Below are positions 53,564 through 63,115 of a stretch of 64,000 bases of DNA, one piece after another (the first letter of the stretch is position 1; the number at the start of each line of letters is the position of its first letter). Both the position numbers and the translations under genes were made by a program. Under the pieces are notes generated by a model. The model was not told the DNA's origin, did no database searches, and saw only the letters and a list, made by a program, of their open reading frames with translations. The stretch comes from Amphiura filiformis (taxonomy: Eukaryota; Echinodermata; Ophiuroidea; Amphilepidida; Amphiuridae): the NCBI RefSeq assembly GCF_039555335.1, contig NC_092640.1:38422295-38486294 (forward strand), written 5' to 3'.

Positions 53564-56500
53564 GTAAGTAAATTGAACGCTTATTAACTGCGTATTGTAG
53601 GCTAACAAGATATGAAACAGGGGATTGGGTAGATTTAGATACTTTCCATATGGGACATTAACCATGCTATTGCTAAACAGCACAACAGCTGCCAATAAGG
53701 CTATTATACATTATATGATATTAGGTGTCTAAAGGGCAATTGATATGATTCAAAAATCGCTAGTGATCAAACGCTTGTATCGTTTTTACAATCGCTAGCT
53801 GTGAGCAATCGTCGGAGCGTCAAAGTTGCCTTGAAATAAATCGGCTTCCGTCTTGACGCTCGGGCGTGCTAGCACCTTATCGATTAGATATTTTCAGTGA
53901 CGAAGGTGACGTCATTAAAACACCACGCTCCTAGTGATTATTTAGTATGATACGGTATGCCCTTAAGGGTAGTTCACTTTCAAACCTCAAAATTGGCTTA
54001 TTAAGTCTTCTTATAAATCGCTTAGAGCCTAGTAATATTAATATTGATTAAATTATACAAACAGAGGAAGAGGCTTACGCATCATACACTGAAACATGGA
54101 AACATTCAAACATTACAAACTAGCGCACGAGATCAAATTAATGATGCTTAATCGTTATTCTTAATATATCAATATACAGGGGAAAGAATAATTACGCATC
54201 GCACACTAGCACATTTAAACATGAATTTACAAATGGAAACATAACATGCATAGGCAGATATACCAGAGTAAAAACTCCGGACTCCTGTGCAGGGACTTGA
54301 ACCCCAGACCTCTCGCTTGTCGGGCGAGCGCTCTACCGCTGAGCTACACAGACTGTCCCTGATAAACAGGACTCAAGTCTGGTACTTATGGATACACAAA
54401 AAATCTGACCTGACTAAAAATTTTAGAGAGTCCAGTATATGATAGGCCTACTTCTACCACTGATTATACATGGGTCCTATGAAGAGCATGAATAGAGAAA
54501 AAGTAAGGAGGAAGCCTTGATCAAGGCTACTATACTCCGAGAGTTTTTCATCCGTCATGAACAATACCCCCAAACGACTTACGCTAATCGTAGATCCATC
54601 CTTTGCGTCCACTGATTTCAGTGATAACAGTTTAAAAGCAGCACCTTAACCAGGGGTAAGACTGCCAATCAAAGATACGCATTGATACGTTAAGGCCCAT
54701 CATATGTTTCTACAGTAAAATTCATGATTTACATTTCCTTCATGTAAAATTATTTCTCCTTTTATTTGTTAATTAGTTTGAAATAGTCATTTCCTTTTAT
54801 ATTTAGAAGAAAATGAGGTGAAAATCGCATGTTCTTAGTTAGAATATTTAGCCATAAATCAATTGTACATAGTCAGAATTTAACCAGAATACTAACCAGT
54901 AATGATACTTTTAAATATGCATGAATTGATTTCTTACAGAAAAAAAATCTGAGTCAACGTATATAATTCATCACAGAGGGTACACATCAATAGTGCATCA
55001 ATAGTTTTTTGTTTTTGTTTTGTTTTTTCATTAATTAAATTAAATATTGTTCTTTTACAGGCAGCGATATTAATAACATATCACTGACATTAGATGTTAC
55101 CAACACGTATTTGACGGCAGGATTAATATCAATAAATTACCGTAGTAAATATGGACATATCTGCCATTATGGAGACCAGAAAAATTGGGGCAAGAGAGAA
55201 GGAGACACAGCTTGCAAGCAGTTACAGTTTGACGGAGGATGGCCGTATGATATTGATAAGGGAAAGTATGGTTCACATGTTGAGAACTTGAATAATTTCG
55301 ACTGCGATGAGTGTAAGTATATTGATATAATTATGTTACAGGGCCCTTAAAGCTCACAGTAAGTCTGATTGACGACCTTGGTTCCCCAAGTGATTCTTCC
55401 CCTAAGATAATCAGTTCACAACTTTCTAATATTAGCCCAGTCAAATTAAGAAAAATAAGGGGTTAAACCACCACCAATTGCAACAGAATCCATTTCATCA
55501 CCATTCATTTCAGAAAATCCAAGTAGTAGAAGAGTTTCTAATTTGCATGAATCCAAAATGGCCACAGATGCAGGGTGTTGGTCAAAGCTTGTTTAAAACC
55601 ATACCAATGTAATTGCTCTCATCATTATGGATTCAGAAAAAATATATACTTTGACCTGTGTCTAGGACATGCAGTTCTTGGGTTATAGGCAAAAAGGTCA
55701 AAGGTCAAATTTTGGGGTCCAGGTGTCCACAGGTTTCTAATTTTAATCCTACTGGTCTCAAATCGTTCTTTTGGCAAAAATAAATCAAAATGAGCAAAAT
55801 GTTTTTTATATTTTGTTACATAGGTAACATCACAAAATAGGTCAAAGTCAACAGGGCTCAATGGATTTTTGATCTTTTTGCAAAGTTAACAAACTACCTT
55901 AGATATAACTATTCTTTGCTGTTAATGTTTTTGCAAGGGGAGCAATCTGAGACAATTTTTTTATCAAAATCAGAGAATTTTGCGATTTTTGACCCTTGTG
56001 AAATCCAAGTTTTGACATTTGACATTTCCTATAAGTCAATAAATGTACATCGGAGATAGGCCAAACTATACTTTATCTGAATCCTTATGACAAGAGAAAT
56101 ACAATGGTTTGGTTTTAAACAAGATTTGACTAACTTTGAACCCCCCCCCCCCCCCCACCTGCATAAGCGGCAGTTTTGGATTTATGCAAATTAGGCATTG
56201 TTCCACTGCTTGGATTTTCCATGAATGTTGATATGTTTTGTGTGAGCTTCTGAGAAATGGAAGAATGTGAAATGGATTCTTTTGCAATTAGTAGTGGGTG
56301 GTTTCATAATTTGACTGCTATGGGGCAGTATATTGATTTAGATGGGGAATCAGTTACAGTGACTTTCCAAAAGTGACTTTGGCTTGAAATAATTGATAGT
56401 TAAAATGTTGACAGGCGGTAACAGGTGTGATGCTGGAAACATTTTTATACCTTCATACACTCCTATATCAAAGCAGCCAATCAGAAAAGCGGTTAGAAAA

Positions 56501-59500
56501 ATACGAAACATTCATTGATAGTGTATATTGTGCACTCCGCGTACTACGCACAATGTTTTGCTCGCGTTCGCGTCGCGTAGGATTGATTCATTTTTCGAGC
56601 GGGTTGATGCATTTATATTTGTTTCTATTTTCCAACATTCTTAGTGACACTGATAATACGTTATAAAAACAAAAAAATAACGTGTTTTTTCTTCTTCTCG
56701 TGTATGAAATAGGTTAATAACCGCGTATTACTTGTTGCGCTGATGTTGATACGTCTAATGCATCCCCCCTTCGGGGCTCGGGCATTAGACGCATCAACAT
56801 CAGCGCGCGTTTATTACAAGTAATACGCGTTCATTAACCTATAAATGATATGGTTGAATGCGTTATTTATACCACTTTCACCATAAATTTTGTAAAATAT
56901 GACACATTGTTTAAGGAATCTCTGGCGTGATGTGAAACATTGAACCCGAATTTAATCAATATTTTAGGTTTGATATTACGACTAAATAACGAATGTCAGA
57001 ACTGCAGAGGCACCGAAACGACGAACTAAACACATACCAAAAAGTGATTATCCTCCTTAATGAATGACCAGTATTTCCAACACGGTTGATAATATGCCAA
57101 ATTCGGAATATGCTGTCGAAACAAACGTTTTATGCGTATTATGACACCTCATTTGTTGCATTGATCCAAATATTAAATGAAATTGAAATGAGCATAACCA
57201 AAAAGCACCCTGAAATTCACGCTATAAACACTAGATATAGAAACAATCTCATCTTACCTCGAGTCAAGAAAGTCTTTTGTGAGAAATCTATAAAATATGC
57301 AGGTATAAAGCTTTGGAATGATATTGATTCTGATATCAAGTGCTCGTCATCAGTGAAGCAATTCCGAAAAAGTATAAACAACATCTTATGCAAAACTATT
57401 CTTAATTGTATACAGTCTTTCAATCATGTGTACCTCACCATAATTTTGTTCACTAATTTCATTAATTTACTTTCAATAATTAGCTTTTGATATGTGCATT
57501 TTGTTTTTCTTTGTTTTTCCTTAAATGTTAACATAGGATATGTCATTAATAGACATGACAGCTGGTTGGTTCGACTCCACACCACTCCACGCCATACATA
57601 AATTCTCCCAGTCACATTTCCCAAATATGAAATTTTTAAAAAGTAAATTTTAATTTCACTTCTTTTAAAGTTTGGCAGAGGCAGGGTTCGAACTCACGGC
57701 CCAGCGCCCTTGGCTATACGACCAGCGCCTTAGACCGCTCGACCACGAAGGACTTGATAGTGTCATCGTGAAAATTTAAACATATAATATTAATAAATCG
57801 CAACTTCATTACTACATCATATTTTGGAATTTTATCTGCTTAAAACATTAATGTGTATTTATAATAAAGCTACCATTATTTATATTGTTGAATTCTCAAG
57901 CGCATAAGAGATAATTAATACGAGGGTCCTATGAATAGGTCTACATACACAATACATAAAATCGATTTTGATATCGGCCACGTGCTCTGCTGTGCATGTG
58001 CTTTCCCGTAGTGGCGGAAGTTGTATTACGAAGTGCATCCGAACTCCATTTTGAAGCAAATGCTTTTGACAAGGCATTGGATTGTTCCAGTTTGCATCCT
58101 AAATCCACATTAGACCCCTAATTTTCTTTACGAAATCAAAAGATTAGATTATCATAACAACAAAACGGTAATCTTTTGTCGGGTCTAATGTGAAAATTAC
58201 ATTAAAAAAATACAGTTTTTACAAAATTAATTTTCACTTAATTCCAAAAAAAATGGCGTATATAAGATTGAAATAAATTCTCTACCTTCTATACTAGATC
58301 AATTGTGACGCAAGTTGTTATCAAAAATTGTTGTGATAGATGTACAGTTAATATTCATATATTCCATTACCTATCTGATGGTACAGTTTTTACACAGAAA
58401 ATATTTATTTGAAAAACCTGCCACTCGGCTTTTTCCGGAAAGGTCACAGGGTCGCCGTGACCTGTGCAATAATTGCAATTAAAATTTTTCTTATTCTAAC
58501 AGCAAGCGTTTCTAGAATGTATTATGGCGAAATGTGGTGTAGTTCGACTCAGCATTTTTGTTGTCTACCAACCTGCTGCCATGTCAAATAAATGCCATAT
58601 ACCTGTATCAAGGGGTTACAGAGCTACAGGCCTTTCAGCCTCTACTGTAATTCCTTCACTCATCGTTGTATTATGCATTTCCATAGTTATTATATGTGTA
58701 TTATTATTTATATCTTTATAATGTAATATTCTTATGTATTATTCTTGTATCATGTATTGAGTGAAAAGATAATAATAAAACTATCTAACTATCTATCAAA
58801 GATATGAAAGTTACAGAAAATCAAATTGTATTCATTAAAGGAAATCTTTTCAGCTCTAGCTCTCATTGAATTCTTCTTTTTGTTTCATACATTTAGACGA
58901 GATCAAATACTTGATAATCAATAACAATTGTCATTATTCACATCTGTGATCAATGATCATTGTTCACGTAATGTCAAATTGAGACATGAACATTTCATTA
59001 TTTTTTCTGACGGGGTAATTACTTATTTGGTGTTTACTTCAAATAAATATTGAAAACAATATAATTCAAATCACTTTTTGTACGTGTTTCATCATTCTTA
59101 GCTGACATAGATCTCAACTATTGTGAGTATGACATCACAGATGAATGCAGGAATTTAAAACTGGCGGGAATTCAATGCTATGGTGAGTATGATGAATTAG
59201 TGTGTGAGCCCGAGGGTTTCGGTAGTATCAGTTGGGGTTGGATCAAAACTGCACTTTAACCATAGGTAGTTGACATCATGTGCTACAAAAATGCCTGATT
59301 AAATGCAATTTAATCGGAGTAGCTTTTGGCGGGAGAAGGTCATCGAAATGTACACGGGGTCAAGTTTCAAATTTGCTCAAATTGTGTTAAAAACCATTAC
59401 AATGTATTCAGCTAGTGTCACGGATTCAGAAAATGTATAGTTTTGTATTCTATCTAGGACGTACCTAGAGTTATTACCGAAAAGGTCAATGGTCACATTT

Positions 59501-60194
59501 TTGACTCTATGGGGTCAAAAACGTCAAAGTGCTCTGATTTAGCCAAAAAAAGTGGCCAAATATTTGTTTTGATAAACAATTCAAATAAGGATAGGATTGC
59601 ACTATCTTGAATGTATCATTACCAAATTAACACAGCAAAATAGTTCAAAGTTAAAGTGACAAGTTTTTCGTGTCACGGACAAACGAAAAAAATCCCCGGG
59701 ATTTAATTTTAAAAAAACAGAAAACACGGAAATTTGCGGAAAACGTGTTTTTCCTTGAGAAAAATAAAAATGAAGAAAAAATAATGAGAATGTGAGGTAA
59801 AAATTATGAAAATGAAGATTTTCTTCAAACCTATATGATTTTCTCCAAATTTAGGATCTTTTGTGCATACCGGTAATTAGTTTAGTTTAAACGAGAAATT
59901 GAACATATTTGTTGACTTGGGAGTTGTGCTACCACTGATCTGATAAGTACTGATCATGATAACATTGTTTCACTTCGGTTCATTTGTGCAAACTAATATT
60001 GGAACATTGAAAACAAAACAAAAGTTCACACGATTCCTGAAAATATTAGAAAGATTAGAAAGGCAAATAGCTGATGTAAGCCCAATTAGTATGATATACC
60101 AAAAGTCCAAAGATACATAAAGTCAAGGATTTATAATTGTTTTTGAATGGATTGATATTCTACATTGATATTGCACTTTCATTATTATTATTAT

Positions 60195-60273
<79 letters not shown>

Positions 60274-60798
60274 TGTAGTATTCTTTCTTTCTTTCTTTCA
60301 TTCTTTCTTCATATTGCCAATTATTAAATGAATGAATCTTTATTGAGTGATTTTCATTTCCATGTATTAATGATTGTGTTTCCTTGAACATGATATGTTT
60401 AATTTGTTTTTATCTCTTATTATAAAAATCCATATGCCTAATGCAACTGCACACCAAAACATGAATGTTTGAATGATAACTAAGATAATAAAAAATAAAC
60501 TAAACAGTATCGATAGTTACTTTAAATGTTTTAAATTCTTTCGCATTTACAGGCTCTTTCGAAGTCAAACTAGTTGGTGGAGTTTCTTCCAACATTGGTA
60601 GAGTTGAAGTCAGATACGATGATGAGTGGTCAAGCGTCTGTTATGAAACAACTGATGGTTCCTCAAATGACTGGAGTTTTGCAAACGCACAGGTGGTGTG
60701 TAGAGAACTTGGGTTTCCAGGAACCATGTTTGCAAGACAAGGTGGACAGGGACAAGGAGCAAGGGGACACATTATCGTTGGATACCAGTGTAGAGAAG
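53509..60798 (+). CDS. receptor D: signal peptide-SRCR-SRCR..., A-like, 3' part not in window
   Basis: Four exons: 53509-53563 (signal peptide), 55061-55312 and 59102-59182 (first SRCR), 60553-60798 (second SRCR, N-terminal half). All join in phase 1. The first SRCR has six cysteines (GHIC, TACK, FDCDE, NYC, DEC, IQC). The second SRCR half is the closest relative of the first exon seen in receptor A, so D is the A-type paralogue. The next exon (beginning like DLRERSLHNC) is not found before the window ends. Tandem repeats and a Polinton-like element fill 61137-64000, so the gene may continue beyond them or be interrupted. Confidence 0.8.
53564..55060. other. first intron of receptor D
   Basis: 1.5 kb with a tRNA-like sequence at 54283-54353 on the minus strand and its SINE-like flank; otherwise AT-rich with no gene. 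Confidence 0.5.
54283..54353 (-). tRNA. tRNA-Val(GAC)-like sequence, possibly SINE head
   Basis: 71 bases fold as a cloverleaf: acceptor GTCTGTG with CACAGGA (one mismatch at the end, one wobble), D-arm GCTCAGCGGTAGAGC, anticodon stem CTCGC/GCGAG with loop CCGACAA (anticodon GAC) and T-loop TTCAAGT. It is the best-folded tRNA-like sequence here. A GAC anticodon is unusual for a eukaryotic tRNA-Val, and the 3' flank looks SINE-like, so a tRNA-derived repeat is the main alternative. Confidence 0.45.
55061..55312 (+). CDS. receptor D exon 2: first SRCR, main part
   Basis: 84 codons, acceptor TTTACAG, donor GAGT|GTAAGT, phase 1-1. HICHYGDQKNWGKREGDTACKQL and FDCDE are SRCR features; diverged from B and C. 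Confidence 0.88.
56440..56842. mobile_element. large palindrome element, family 1 copy 2 (reverse orientation)
   Basis: Core 56709-56842 is a palindrome around CCCCCCTTCGGGGCTCGGG with outer ATAGGTTAATAACCGCGTAT and ATACGCGTTCATTAACCTAT. The left flank has CAGCCAATCAGAAAAGC and GCGTACTACGCACAATG, matching 10198-10640 in reverse. Confidence 0.75.
57086..57490 (+). pseudogene. 3' remnant of a CR1-like non-LTR retrotransposon ORF2
   Basis: Residues about 45-110 (HAINTRYRNNLILPRVK, then SIKYAGIKLWNDI and SVKQFRKSI) match the C-terminal tail common to CR1/Jockey-type reverse transcriptase ORFs, where an NTR..NL..PR motif precedes a G..LWN..P segment. No RT catalytic region is present, so it is a 5'-truncated copy. 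Confidence 0.65.
57673..57751 (-). repeat. tRNA-like sequence, probably SINE head
   Basis: GTGGTCGAGCGGTCTAAGGC (A box) and GAGTTCGAACCC (B box) on the minus strand, but the acceptor arms do not pair. Confidence 0.5.
59102..59182 (+). CDS. receptor D exon 3: first SRCR, C-terminal end
   Basis: 27 codons, phase 1-1, ADIDLNYCEYD to AGIQCYG, donor TATG|GTGAGT. Seven codons longer than the B and C exons and supplies three cysteines. Confidence 0.83.
59183..60552. other. third intron of receptor D
   Basis: 1.4 kb. A (TAG)n/(TTA)n microsatellite lies at 60181-60282 followed by TTTC repeats. Near 59450-59530 there are AGGTCA-like phrases similar to those at 55690. No gene. Confidence 0.5.
60181..60282. 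repeat. (TAG)n microsatellite
   Basis: About 27 uninterrupted TAG units preceded by TTA units and followed by (TTTC)n. Confidence 0.9.
60553..60798 (+). CDS. receptor D exon 4: second SRCR, N-terminal half
   Basis: 82 codons, phase 1-1, GSFEVKLVGG to YQCREG, donor GAAG|GTATTT. About 85% identical at the protein level to 331-576 by eye. Confidence 0.9.
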
Positions 60799-61325
60799 GT
60801 ATTTTAATATTGTCCGTCCTGATATCGTATTGAATTTAGTTAAAACTACTGAAAGAAAGCATGTTCAGTGGATAAGAACATTAAATGGTTGATAGTTCTT
60901 AAGGGTAGACGAGGTATTGTTGGTCGAAGCAACCTTAAAATCGATTGGCATTTATCTAGATCAATATATTATTGAAAATTAACACCTTGATGTTTTGCAA
61001 AAGTTCATTATCCCCAGACACTGAAATGACGAAAACACTTACACCAAAATTTGGGCCTCTGGTCAGCCATTCAGAAAGAACGCATAATTTATTCAAGCAA
61101 TGTTTTTAGAAAATTCCCTGGAATCAGCCAAATAATAATGATTTATTATCGAGGAAGTAGGGTAAAAAGGGGGATTCTGGAACACCCTTGTATTTTCCCT
61201 GTAAAAATCAAAAAAAAACTCTCAACACAAAAAATACACACAAAACTTTTTATACCCTGTAATCCCCTGCATTATTTTACCCTAAGCTTCCTGTATTCTT
61301 CCCTGTAAATTGTTCAAAAATAACA
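60799..61325. other. intronic sequence after receptor D exon 4
   Basis: No exon. From about 61137 the phrases CTTGTATTTTCCCTG and CCCTGTAATCCCCTGCA are diverged forms of the satellite that follows. Confidence 0.45.
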
Positions 61326-61860
61326 ACACAGGATTACACAGAAAAACAATTTACACAGGATTACACAGAAAAACAATTTACACAGGATTACACAGAAAAA
61401 CAATTTACACAGGATTACACAGAAAAACAATTTACACAGGATTACACAGAAAACAATTTACACAGGATTACACAGAAAAATAACAACACAGGATTACACA
61501 GAAAAAATAACAACACAGGATTACACAGAAAAACAATTTACACAGGATTACACAGAACAATAATTTACACAGGATTACACAGAAAAACAATTTACACAGG
61601 ATTACACAGAAAAAATAACAACACAGGATTACAATTGATCAAAAATAACAACACAGGATTACACAGAAAAACAATATACACAGGATTACACAGAACAATA
61701 ATTTACACAGGATTACACAGAAAAACAATTTACACAGGATTACACAGAACAATAATTTACACAGGATTACACAGAAAAACAATTTACACAGGATTACACA
61801 GAAAAACAATTTACACAGGATTACACAGAAAACAATTTACACAGGATTACACAGAAAAAC
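61326..61860. repeat. satellite of 27-28 bp, about 19 units
   Basis: Unit CACAGGATTACACAGAAAAA plus CAATTTA, with TAACAA variants replacing CAATTTA. Decayed units continue to about 62020. Frames across it are by-products. Confidence 0.9.
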
Positions 61861-62059
61861 ATCCTTGTATTTTTAATTCACCCCAATCCAAATTACACGG
61901 AAAAATTTCCCTGCATTTCAATTTATCCAAAAAAAAATGCAGGGGAAAAAATTCCCCTGCATCTTAAATAAAAAAAATGATATTCTACACAGAAAAAAAT
62001 CCCCCTGTATCTTATATCCTGTCTTCAACTATTATGACCTTAAGCTGATCCAAGTAGGG

Positions 62060-62350
62060 GAACAATCAATTTGTCTAACCGGAAACCTAGCCTGGAGGTA
62101 CTTACAAACTAGCACACTTATGTACACTGTTGAGTTGCAGGAAGTGAGACAAAGTGGTTTTATGCTAAGCGGGAAGAATTAATTTGATATGTCTAACCAG
62201 GCGGAAACCTAGCCCGAGGCAACTCACAAATCCTTGACTAGCACACTTATGTACACTGTTGAGTTGTAGGAAGTGAGACAAAGTGGTTTTATGCTAAGCG
62301 GGAAGAATTAATTTGATATGTCTAACCAGGCGGAAACCTAGCCCGAGGCA
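62060..62350. repeat. direct repeat of about 125 bp, two to three copies
   Basis: CCGGAAACCTAGCC, CTAGCACACTTATGTACACT and GTTTTATGCTAAGCGGGAAG recur at about 62080, 62205 and 62330 (the last partial). Confidence 0.75.
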
Positions 62351-62509
62351 TTTGTGGAGTTGAAACTTAATAACGCACATTCCTTTGTTAGCATGTTGCC
62401 TGATCAACCCTATTTACGTACATTAGGATAGTTTTGCAGGGAATTTTTTGTTGTTGATTTTATCCAGTTGCCAGATTTTTTGATACAAATTGGGCGACAT
62501 ACCTAAAGG

Positions 62510-62625
62510 TATCACACATTCCGATCCGGCATACACATTCCGATCCGACATAATTTTTTAGAAATTTTTTTTTTTTTTTTTGATACTGTTTGGAATGTTT
62601 GTGTCGGATCGGAATGTGGAAATGC
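62510..62625. repeat. foldback with ATTCCGATCCGACA arms
   Basis: CACATTCCGATCCGGCATAC and ACATTCCGATCCGACATAA on the left are complementary to TGTCGGATCGGAATGTGG on the right, around a T-rich loop. Confidence 0.65.
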
Positions 62626-62765
62626 TAAACAGAGATGGCGCTGTTATTTTTTACTAGTTAATACCAGCTGGGAGAGGGCACACACTATTTTTAGATTTTT
62701 TCCTAATTTAAAAAAATAATTTAAGAAATTTTGATATAATAAAAAAAATCTTATAATAAAAAAAA

Positions 62766-62918
62766 ATGGAATCGTTTAAAAATTATCGCAATATCGAAAA
62801 AGAAATTACTCTTGAGTCAAAAGTTGAAAACAAGCATTTGTTTGTATTTTACAAGGATCAGTGGATTCAGCTTAGTCATAAGAAAAATCCAGACAAATTT
62901 TTGGTTATCATACGATGA
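62766..62918 (+). CDS. small ORF of the Polinton-like element, 50 residues
   Basis: ATG to TGA, charged and aromatic (FVFYKDQWIQLSHKK). Its stop overlaps the next start as ATGA. No family recognised. It may be the first half of one gene split by a frameshift with the next ORF. Confidence 0.4.
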   Translation: MESFKNYRNIEKEITLESKVENKHLFVFYKDQWIQLSHKKNPDKFLVIIR

Positions 62919-63073
62919 TTAATCGATATGATGGAATTTTGTGTACTGAACTTGGGCTGTGTAATCCGCTTAAATATTCGAAAGAGCTATATTTGAGACA
63001 CAAAGAATCATATAAAAGGCTTCTAAAAAATATTATGCTAAAAAGAAAGCAAAAAAATCAATTTAGAAAATAA
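62915..63073 (+). CDS. small ORF of the Polinton-like element, 52 residues
   Basis: Starts in the ATGA overlap and ends TAA at 63071-63073. Strongly basic C-terminus (KRKQKNQFRK). Either a separate small protein or the second half of a frameshifted gene with the preceding ORF. Function unknown. Confidence 0.4.
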   Translation: MINRYDGILCTELGLCNPLKYSKELYLRHKESYKRLLKNIMLKRKQKNQFRK

Positions 63074-63115
63074 ATATTTTGGTTTAAAAAGAATATAATA
63101 AAGAATAAAGCTAGA

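Larger units (their letters stand above)
55313..59101. other. second intron of receptor D, repeat-rich
   Basis: 3.8 kb. Contains a poly-C run (56142-56158), palindrome family 1 copy 2 (56440-56842), a LINE 3' remnant (57086-57490), a tRNA-like stretch (57673-57751) and low-complexity AT-rich DNA. No host exon was found. Confidence 0.55.

Noticed and set aside
57673-57751. Functional tRNA gene
   Set aside because: Acceptor arms do not pair; looks like a SINE head.
58524-58721. Small protein with a C-terminal hydrophobic segment
   Set aside because: No homologue, AT-rich 3' end like a retroelement tail (AATAATAAAACTATC repeats follow); hydrophobicity reflects T-rich composition.
60137-60331. 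Frames of poly-Val or poly-Tyr
   Set aside because: (TAG)n microsatellite.
61326-61860. CRISPR-like array of CACAGGATTACACAG repeats
   Set aside because: The intervening sequences are near-identical, so it is a plain satellite.
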